A stretch of 13,516 nucleotides of DNA from positions 1 to 13,516 of the forward strand of contig JAHRHW010000076.1 of the NCBI GenBank assembly GCA_019100305.1, written 5' to 3'. The DNA comes from Candidatus Thiodiazotropha taylori (GTDB lineage: Bacteria; Pseudomonadota; Gammaproteobacteria; Chromatiales; Chromatiaceae). The notes below the pieces were generated by a model. That model was given only the letters and a program-made list of their open reading frames with translations. It had not been told where the DNA came from and searched no databases. A program made the translations under genes and the position numbers. This document shows positions 6,319 to 12,278 of this stretch, in pieces (the first letter of the stretch is position 1; each line of letters opens with the position of its first letter).

Positions 6319-8654
6319 ACATCGGCAGATTTATCCGCAACTATCTCCTGTTTCTGATCCCTTTGGCCGTTTTGACCAGTCTGACCTTCTGGATGATCCA
6401 CAATCAGACCATGGACCGGGTAGCAAGTGAGTTAAAGCTTGAATCGAACATTCTCGCCGGCCAGGTGGGAGAGCAACTCAATCTGTCATTTGCGGAAATT
6501 CACTCAGACCTGAAATTGCTGACGGAGCACTATAAACTGCATCAACTGGATAGCCTCATCAAACCCAGAAACGTGATCAACGAGCTACAGGAGTTGTGGA
6601 TGTCTGTGGCGGAACAGAGAGCGCGCTACGATCAGATTCGTTTTCTCGATGATCAGGGGCAGGAGACCATAAGGATCAACTACAGCAATCGTAAAGCAAC
6701 GGCCACACCCGAGCAGAAACTGCAGTCGAAACGCCATCGCTACTACTTCATCGAGGCTATCAACACCCCCGCTGGGGAGATCTGGAATTCACTCCTCGAT
6801 CTGAACATCGAACGAAAACAGATCGAGCTGCCATTGAAACCGACAATCCGCTTCAGCACCCGGATCGACCGACATGACGGCCACCCCGACGGGGTGATCA
6901 TCATCAACTATCTTGCAAAAAATCTGCTGGATAAGTTTCGCAGTGTAACCGCCAGCTATTCGGGGCATGCCTTGCTGCTCAACTGGCAGGGGTATAGCCT
7001 GGTCAGTCCCAATGCAGCCAACGACTGGGGTTTCATGTTTCCCGACAGCCCACAGTCAAGGATTTCCATTGAACACGAGGCGGCCTGGCAGGCGATCCTG
7101 AACGACAAGCAGGGCCAACTGCTCAACCCCAAGGGGCTCTATACTTACAATCAGGTCGACCCATCCGGCAGCAACACCACTGCATCAGACTGTGACAGCT
7201 GCTTATGGTTGATGTTGCATGTTCCCAGTCAACTGATCGAGGTAAAACTCTGGAGAGAGCTCTCCAAAATCATTCCACTGTTGCTGCTGAGCTTCTTTCT
7301 GATTGCAATCATATCGGGAGTGGCATTGTGGCACAGGGAAAAACGGCAGGCCCATGAGCGACAGATTCGGCAACTGAATCGCAATATATCCTTTGAGCAC
7401 GAACTTTTTCTGAGCAGCCCCGGCGTGATCGCCAAGTTGCGCAATGAAATCGGCTGGCCGATCGAGTTCATCTCATCCAATATCGAAGAGTTACTCGATT
7501 ATGATGCCGACCACTTCGCTTCAGGCAAGGTCGCTTACTCCAGCATAATCGACAGTGAATACCTGGAAAAATACACTCAGGAGACGCTGGAGGCCGAGAA
7601 CAAAGGATCGAGTTCATTCAGCCACTCACCTTACCTGATTGTGGGACGCAATAACCGAAGCCGGTGGATACAGGAAACAGCCCATGCGATCCGCGACAAA
7701 CTGGGAAAATTGACCGGCTTCTATGTCCATATCAATGATGTCACCCCTCTGAAAGAGGCGGAGCAGCGTCTTACCCAATCCCGCGACTATATCCAGAAAG
7801 TGGTTGATACCATTCCCGATCCGACCATGGTCATCGATATCGACAGCCATGAACTGACACTGATCAATCAGTCGGCACTCGAGCTTTATAACAAGGGCCA
7901 GGCCATTGATCCCCAGACAACCTGCTATCGTCTTTCACACAAACGCAGCAATCCCTGTAAAGGCCAGCTTGACCCCTGTCCAATCCAGCAGATCATGGAG
8001 AAGAGAACCGCCGTATCCGTGGTCCACAAACACTATGACCATCAGGGCAACATCATCCACGTGGATGTCCGAGCCACCCCCATATTCGATGACAGCGGAG
8101 AAAACATCATTCAGATCATCGAGTCGCATCGGGATATCACCGAGACTGTGGAGATGGAGAAGCAACTGCAGCACATTGCGGAAACAGACCGGCTGACCCA
8201 AATCTATAATCGAATGAAATTCGATGAAGAGCTGAAAAATCAGATCGCCTGGGCCAGCCTTACCAACAACCGTTTCGGCTTGATCATGTTCGATCTGGAT
8301 CACTTCAAGAAGATCAATGATACATACGGCCACGACATGGGGGACAATGTACTAATAAACACCGTTGATCTTTTGAACGAGAGAATTCGTAAATCCGATG
8401 TTCTGGCCCGCTGGGGTGGTGAAGAGTTTATGATCATCGCACCGCTGATCGACACCAAGGAGCTGAGATCCCTGGTTGAATCCCTGCGCAATGCCATTCA
8501 ACAGTATGAACATGAAGGGGTCGGCTCTATCACGGCCAGCTTTGGCGCCAGCGTGGTCAGACCCTCAGACAACATACACTCTTTATTGAAAAGGGTAGAC
8601 AGCGCCCTCTATGAATCGAAACAGAAGGGTCGCAACCGCAGCACGGTCTTCTGA
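6315..8654 (+). CDS. Cache-like, PAS-PAS-GGDEF diguanylate cyclase
   Basis: A 779-residue inner-membrane enzyme that should make c-di-GMP from two GTP. TM1 (about 8-28) and TM2 (about 317-337) flank a periplasmic domain of about 285 residues resembling double-Cache sensors (YDQIRFLDDQGQETIRINY, near 102-120). The cytoplasmic part has PAS1 (about 358-482), PAS2 (about 488-615) and a GGDEF domain (about 618-779). The active-site motif is GGEEF (701-705) and an inhibitory I-site RKSD (692-695) precedes it by five residues, so the enzyme looks active and feedback-regulated. No EAL domain. Two oddities are a periplasmic CxxC (Cys293, Cys296) just before TM2, and a Cys/His cluster in PAS2 (Cys537, His542, Cys548, Cys555). 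The start ATG overlaps the previous stop as ATGA and lacks a Shine-Dalgarno, so it depends on the PhnD-like sensor's translation. Confidence 0.95.
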   Translation: MNIGRFIRNYLLFLIPLAVLTSLTFWMIHNQTMDRVASELKLESNILAGQVGEQLNLSFAEIHSDLKLLTEHYKLHQLDSLIKPRNVINELQELWMSVAEQRARYDQIRFLDDQGQETIRINYSNRKATATPEQKLQSKRHRYYFIEAINTPAGEIWNSLLDLNIERKQIELPLKPTIRFSTRIDRHDGHPDGVIIINYLAKNLLDKFRSVTASYSGHALLLNWQGYSLVSPNAANDWGFMFPDSPQSRISIEHEAAWQAILNDKQGQLLNPKGLYTYNQVDPSGSNTTASDCDSCLWLMLHVPSQLIEVKLWRELSKIIPLLLLSFFLIAIISGVALWHREKRQAHERQIRQLNRNISFEHELFLSSPGVIAKLRNEIGWPIEFISSNIEELLDYDADHFASGKVAYSSIIDSEYLEKYTQETLEAENKGSSSFSHSPYLIVGRNNRSRWIQETAHAIRDKLGKLTGFYVHINDVTPLKEAEQRLTQSRDYIQKVVDTIPDPTMVIDIDSHELTLINQSALELYNKGQAIDPQTTCYRLSHKRSNPCKGQLDPCPIQQIMEKRTAVSVVHKHYDHQGNIIHVDVRATPIFDDSGENIIQIIESHRDITETVEMEKQLQHIAETDRLTQIYNRMKFDEELKNQIAWASLTNNRFGLIMFDLDHFKKINDTYGHDMGDNVLINTVDLLNERIRKSDVLARWGGEEFMIIAPLIDTKELRSLVESLRNAIQQYEHEGVGSITASFGASVVRPSDNIHSLLKRVDSALYESKQKGRNRSTVF

Positions 8655-8897
8655 TCCTGCACAACGGTAACCTCACTTTCTATCGTCTAACTTTTCTGGC
8701 GAGACGGCAAATTTATAACCGCCGTGAAATGTTTGACCCTATTCACTGAATCCTAAAACTCGCTGGCAGTGAGGCAAGCCCGGAGGAGATCTCTTTGCAG
8801 GTCATCAATGGGGGCCGACTGATTCCCGCATTCCCTCACATCAGTCAAGCGCAGGCTGAGCAGGTTGCCGCTTAGCTGAAAGCTCAGTAAGCCACCG
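8655..8897. other. Convergent intergenic region between the cyclase and ubiX
   Basis: A 243-base gap between two converging operons. No canonical terminator with a U-tract is visible on either strand. A weak hairpin ACGGC/GCCGT (8704-8725, 12-base loop) follows the cyclase, and a bulged hairpin CTTA-CTGA/TCAG-TAAG occupies 8871-8891. The second half (8750-8890) carries a protein-like remnant described separately. The first 95 bases show nothing recognisable. Confidence 0.6.
8750..8890 (+). pseudogene. Remnant of a c-type cytochrome C-terminus
   Basis: Read in the frame of 8750, the region gives SPEEISLQVINGG, then RLIPAFPHISQAQAEQVAA, an in-frame TAG (8873-8875), then LKAQ and TAA (8888-8890). 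This matches the end of many small cytochromes c: a helix, the Met/axial-ligand loop usually MPAF, 'P-H-L/I-S', then a final helix normally ending VAAYLK. The TAG sits exactly where Tyr or Trp is expected, and the ligand Met is replaced by Ile. There is no CxxCH haem motif in the 95 bases upstream and the frame is closed by TGA at 8747-8749. I read it as a decayed 3' fragment of a lost gene rather than a working protein. The match is by eye over about 45 residues. Confidence 0.55.
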
Positions 8898-9509
8898 CTA
8901 CTCTCCCCATCTCGGGGAGAGGCGGTTCTCCACAGCCAGTTGATCGAGAATACGCGAGACCATGAAGTCAACAATATCCTCAACACGTTGCGGGTTATGG
9001 TAGAAGCCCGGGTTGGCCGGCATAATCACCGCCCCCATACGACTCAGTTTCAACATATTTTCCAGATGGATCTCGGAAAAGGGGGTCTCCCTGACCACCA
9101 GGATCAGTTTGCGTCGCTCTTTCAATACCACATCGGCTGTCCGCTCCATCAGATCGTTGCTGGCGCCACAGGCAATCGCGGAGAGGGCGCCCACCGTGCA
9201 AGGGCAGACCACCATCGCCCTGGGGGGATTGGAGCCACTGGCTACCGGTGCCATCCACTGCTGTCGACCAAACACCTGCAACTGCTCCGTTGAGACATTG
9301 AATCGTTCACAGAGTATCTTCTGAATCTCACCGGACTGGGAGGGCAACTCCAGGCCGGACTCCATTCGCAACACCACTTGTGCAGCCTGACTGACCATCA
9401 GATAGAGCGGCTCACCCGCCTGCAGCAGAGTCTCGATAAGACGCAGCGCATAGGCACTGCCGGACGCACCGGTAATCGCCACAGCAATAGGATTGGTCTC
9501 GATACTCAT
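8898..9509 (-). CDS. ubiX: Flavin prenyltransferase UbiX
   Basis: A 203-residue flavoprotein-fold enzyme (family length about 190-210). UbiX attaches a dimethylallyl group to FMN, making the prenyl-FMN cofactor of the decarboxylase UbiD for ubiquinone synthesis. Seen: AVAITGASGSAYALRLIETL (FMN site), VVCPCTVGALSAIACGASNDL, VLKERRKLILVVRETP (the Lys, Arg and Glu used in phosphate binding and catalysis), NPGFYHNPQ (conserved Tyr) and a C-terminal Arg in VSRILDQL. Translation may start at ATG 9507-9509, or at an in-frame GTG 9513-9515 that shares a base with the mpl stop; the GTG is nearer a GGA, so the start is unsettled. It is the last gene of the minus-strand operon; no ubiD is in the window. 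Confidence 0.95.
   Translation of the reverse strand: MSIETNPIAVAITGASGSAYALRLIETLLQAGEPLYLMVSQAAQVVLRMESGLELPSQSGEIQKILCERFNVSTEQLQVFGRQQWMAPVASGSNPPRAMVVCPCTVGALSAIACGASNDLMERTADVVLKERRKLILVVRETPFSEIHLENMLKLSRMGAVIMPANPGFYHNPQRVEDIVDFMVSRILDQLAVENRLSPRWGE
8901..8921. repeat. Perfect 8-bp hairpin inside the last codons of ubiX
   Basis: CTCTCCCC (8901-8908) and GGGGAGAG (8914-8921) flank a 5-base loop directly next to the ubiX stop codon. The structure is GC-rich and stable but is followed by no U-tract on the minus strand. It could act as a 3'-end stabiliser or block readthrough, or be one copy of a dispersed palindrome; only one copy was noticed here. Confidence 0.5.
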
Positions 9510-9514
9510 AGACA

Positions 9515-10870
9515 CTATTGTAAGGCATCCAGCAGGCGTTGATGAATCGCCTCGAATCCACCGTTACTCATCACCAGGATATGGTCGCCCGGTTCCGCCA
9601 GCGCCTTGACCCGTTCAACCATCCCCTGAGTTGTTTCAAACACCTCTGCCCGCTCACCCAGCGGGGCCATCACGGAAGCGGCATCCCACTGAAGATCCTG
9701 CGGGGCAAACAGCAGGACCCGGTCAGCCGCTTCGAGGGAGCCACTCAGACGCCCGGTATGAATGTCCTGTTTCATGGTATTAGAGCGGGGCTCAAGCAGC
9801 GCAATGATGCGTGCCTCGCCAACCCGTTTACGCAAACCGTCAAGGGTGGTCTCGATGGCGGTGGGATGGTGGGCAAAGTCGTCATAAACCCTGATGCCGG
9901 CCACCTCTCCACGCAGTTCCATGCGCCGTTTGACGTTCTTGAAACTCGACAGCGCAGCGATCGAGACACTGGGAGGTACCCCGGCGTGACGGGCTGCAGC
10001 GATCGCTGCCAGGGCATTGGCCAGATTATGCTGACCCAACAGCTCCCATTCGACACGACCCTGTGAGGTGTTGTCGCAAACCACATCGAAAGCCTGTCCA
10101 TCCGGGGTCGCATTGGATCCATGCCAATCGGTCTGTTCGATCGGATCAAAGTACTCAATCGGTGTCCAGGCGCCCATCCCGATCACCTCAGCCAGCGCTT
10201 GATCACGACTCGGACAGATAATCAGCCCCTGAGCTGGGACAGTCCTCACCAGATGATGAAACTGACGTTGAATCATCGCCAGATCATCGAAGATATCAGC
10301 ATGATCAAACTCCAGGTTGTTCAACACCAGAGTTCGGGACCGGTAGTGGACAAACTTCGAGCGCTTATCAAAAAAGGCGGTATCGTACTCATCCGCCTCG
10401 ACCACAAAGAAGGGGGCGTTACCCAGACGTGCGGAGACACCGAAATTCTCCGGTACTCCACCGATCAGAAAACCGGGCTCCAGCCCCGCCTCCTGCAGAA
10501 TCCAGGCGAGCAGGCTTGAGGTGCTGGTTTTACCATGGGTACCCGCCACGGCCAGTACCCAGCGATCCTGCAGCACATGTTCAGCCAGCCACTGGGGCCC
10601 GGAAGTATAGTGCAGGCCCTGGTTGAGCATATACTCCACTGCCGGATTTCCCCGTGACATGGCATTGCCCACCACCACCACGTCCGGTGCCGGCTGCAGG
10701 TGGCCCGCTTCGAAACCCTCCATCAGTTTGATTCCGGCCTGTTCAAGCTGGGTGCTCATCGGGGGATAGACATTGGCATCGGAACCACTGACCTGATGGC
10801 CAAGCGCCCTGGCCAAGAGCGCGATACCCCCCATAAAGGTCCCGCAGATTCCAAGGATATGTAGATGCAT
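9515..10870 (-). CDS. mpl: UDP-N-acetylmuramate:L-alanyl-gamma-D-glutamyl-meso-diaminopimelate ligase Mpl
   Basis: A 451-residue Mur-ligase family enzyme (E. coli Mpl is 457). It joins tripeptide recovered from old murein to UDP-MurNAc in the cytoplasm, feeding peptidoglycan recycling. Visible features: the N-terminal Rossmann start MHLHILGICGTFMGG, GNAMSRGNP (69-77), the ATP P-loop GTHGKTS (110-116), VEADEYDTAFFDKRSKFVHY with the Mpl-typical acidic and aromatic residues, LNNLEFDHADIF, the ligand loop QHNLANALAAIAAARHAG, VYDDFAHHPTAI (central to the family) and LEPRSNTM. MurC is similar but lacks the ICGTFMGG start and this combination. The ATG overlaps the upstream gene's stop by one base (TGATG), and the stop touches ubiX. 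Confidence 0.97.
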   Translation of the reverse strand: MHLHILGICGTFMGGIALLARALGHQVSGSDANVYPPMSTQLEQAGIKLMEGFEAGHLQPAPDVVVVGNAMSRGNPAVEYMLNQGLHYTSGPQWLAEHVLQDRWVLAVAGTHGKTSTSSLLAWILQEAGLEPGFLIGGVPENFGVSARLGNAPFFVVEADEYDTAFFDKRSKFVHYRSRTLVLNNLEFDHADIFDDLAMIQRQFHHLVRTVPAQGLIICPSRDQALAEVIGMGAWTPIEYFDPIEQTDWHGSNATPDGQAFDVVCDNTSQGRVEWELLGQHNLANALAAIAAARHAGVPPSVSIAALSSFKNVKRRMELRGEVAGIRVYDDFAHHPTAIETTLDGLRKRVGEARIIALLEPRSNTMKQDIHTGRLSGSLEAADRVLLFAPQDLQWDAASVMAPLGERAEVFETTQGMVERVKALAEPGDHILVMSNGGFEAIHQRLLDALQ

Positions 10871-11373
10871 CAGGCAGTTACCGGAAAGATTAGAGCCACC
10901 AGAGTACCGGCAAGCAGGGTATAGAGCAACGCTACGGCGATCCCCACATTGAGAGAGAACTCAAAGGTATGTCTGAGGATATGACCGATTACAACCACAC
11001 CCCAGCCAAATACCAGCAGGAACAGAATACCGGCTTCAGCAGACTGGTTCTGTTTACCCCAGGCGATCAGAGGCAGTGCCAGCATACCCAGCAGAAAGCC
11101 ACACAACATCAACGCGGTTGCCGACTGGATGAATCGTTCCAACCTACCATTCAACAGCAGAGCCGCATACAAGGCACTCACCATCAGAGCCAGTTCGAAC
11201 AGGGTCTGGCCTATCGCCTTCACCATATTCGAATTGGCATCCATCAACATCAATACCCCGGTCAGCATATTCAGCATGGCGGTGAGCCACAACAGAGCAG
11301 TGGAAGCCGGAAGATCCTGGGGACTCCGCCGCAACAGGCAGAGATCGATTGCTGCGCTGATCAGTGCCTTCAA
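10870..11373 (-). CDS. Conserved-looking five-TM membrane protein, unknown function
   Basis: A 167-residue very hydrophobic protein with five likely TM helices (about 25-45, 55-75, 83-104, 114-132, 141-163) and a short charged N-terminus (LCLLRRSPQD). No enzyme motif is visible; the shape is loosely like Yip1-type membrane proteins, but I do not assign a family. The start is a TTG at 11373-11371 that overlaps the stop of the dehydrogenase gene by 4 bases (TTGA), with AAGGA three bases before it; the next in-frame Met is residue 33, which would cut into the first helix, so TTG is preferred. The stop overlaps the mpl start by one base (TGATG). Its place between ydfG and mpl implies co-translation with mpl, perhaps a role in the envelope. 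Confidence 0.8.
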   Translation of the reverse strand: MKALISAAIDLCLLRRSPQDLPASTALLWLTAMLNMLTGVLMLMDANSNMVKAIGQTLFELALMVSALYAALLLNGRLERFIQSATALMLCGFLLGMLALPLIAWGKQNQSAEAGILFLLVFGWGVVVIGHILRHTFEFSLNVGIAVALLYTLLAGTLVALIFPVTA

Positions 11374-12140
11374 AGATCCTTACCCAGCGTCCGGTCCACT
11401 GCGAAAGGACTCCACGCCTGACAAACGGGCATCACTTCCAGGGCATTGATATTGACATGCGGCGGCAAGGCCGTGACCCAATAGACGATCTCAGCGATAT
11501 CCGCTCCGGTCAGAGGCTGAGTGCCCTGATAGACATCGGCGGCCTGTTGGGCATCGCCTTTCAGGCGCACCAGGGAAAACTCGGTCTCCGCCAGACCAGG
11601 CTCGATATTGGTTACCCGCAGTGGGGTACCGACCAGATCCGCCTTCAGACCACGGCTGAACTGCTGCACAAACGCCTTGGTCGCGCCATAGGCATTACCC
11701 CCCGGATAGGGCCAGCTACCGGCCACAGAACCGATATTGATGATGTGCCCGCGGCGCCTCTGCACCATGCCTGGCAGGATCAACCGGGTCATATGCATCA
11801 ATCCCTTGATGTTGGTATCCACCATCGTCTGCCAATCCTGCAGATCAGCTTGGTGCGCAGGCTGAAGTCCCAGCGCCAGACCCGCATTATTGACCAGCAC
11901 ATCGATTTCACGACTCGCTTCCGGTAGCGCCTCGAGGAAACCTTCCACTGCCTGGGGATCGGTGACATCCAGAGTCTGAATCACCACATCAGACTTGTCT
12001 GAGAGCTCGTCGCTCAGAGCCTGCAGTCGATCCATTCGCCTGGCGCAAAGCACCAGATCATCACCAGCTTCTGAGAAGCGGCGTGCACAAGCTTCACCAA
12101 ACCCGGATGAAGCACCGGTAATCAAAACACATTTTTTCAT
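11370..12140 (-). CDS. ydfG: YdfG-type NADP-dependent short-chain dehydrogenase
   Basis: A 256-residue classical SDR. Motifs: TGASSGFG (8-15, NADP-binding), CARRMDRL (32-39, Arg residues favour NADP), NNAG (84-87), Asn110, and the catalytic Ser138-Tyr151-Lys155 in NIGSVAGSWPYPGGNAYGATK. The stretches VNNAGLALGLQPAH, GSWPYPGGNAYGATKAF and LPPHVNINALEVMPV closely match E. coli YdfG, an L-allo-threonine/serine dehydrogenase that also reduces malonic semialdehyde. The loop EPGLAETEFS is one residue shorter than E. coli EPGLVGGTEFS. The physiological substrate here is not certain. It starts the minus-strand operon leading to mpl and ubiX. The ATG at 12140 has no good Shine-Dalgarno. Confidence 0.9.
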   Translation of the reverse strand: MKKCVLITGASSGFGEACARRFSEAGDDLVLCARRMDRLQALSDELSDKSDVVIQTLDVTDPQAVEGFLEALPEASREIDVLVNNAGLALGLQPAHQADLQDWQTMVDTNIKGLMHMTRLILPGMVQRRRGHIINIGSVAGSWPYPGGNAYGATKAFVQQFSRGLKADLVGTPLRVTNIEPGLAETEFSLVRLKGDAQQAADVYQGTQPLTGADIAEIVYWVTALPPHVNINALEVMPVCQAWSPFAVDRTLGKDL

Positions 12141-12278
12141 GTAACAATCAGGGGGTAGTCAGTTGGCTGGTCCTAAGGCATGGGATGCCGGTTCAATCTC
12201 CCAATGCAACACATTCAATCACAATAGATTGCGCTTTTGAACCTTCGCCATCCGGTGGTATTTCTCAGATTCAACCGA
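12141..12278. other. Intergenic region between lnt and ydfG
   Basis: A 138-base gap with both neighbours on the minus strand. It contains a small hairpin GGCAT/ATGCC (12177-12189), a 7-base inverted pair GGTTCAA (12190-12196) and TTGAACC (12237-12243) and a second imperfect relative near 12267-12276. No U-tract terminator for lnt and no convincing minus-strand promoter was found, though the ydfG operon should start here unless it is read from lnt. Confidence 0.5.

Noticed and set aside
4462..8654. A single sensor-cyclase gene broken by a frameshift
   Set aside because: The second protein has its own start overlapping the stop, its own TM1 and a complete periplasmic domain, so the two are separate proteins, not halves of one.
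8753..8986. Minus-strand 77-residue open frame covering the end of ubiX and the convergent gap
   Set aside because: Half of it is a shadow of ubiX in another frame, it lacks a ribosome site, and the plus strand of the same bases reads better as a cytochrome c remnant.
11364..11927. 187-residue plus-strand open frame opposite ydfG
   Set aside because: Lies antisense to a clear SDR gene with all catalytic motifs; its translation has no recognisable motif and it is a codon-bias shadow.
12151..12202. tRNA-like stretch with a CAGTTGG motif, TCCTAAG and GGTTCAATC
   Set aside because: Only about 52 bases long, and the anticodon and T stems do not pair, so no cloverleaf forms. A degenerate tRNA piece or chance are both possible; not called.
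12141..12278. Sigma70 promoter for the ydfG operon
   Set aside because: The best -10-like match (TATTGT on the minus strand) has no -35 at a usable distance, so I do not call it.
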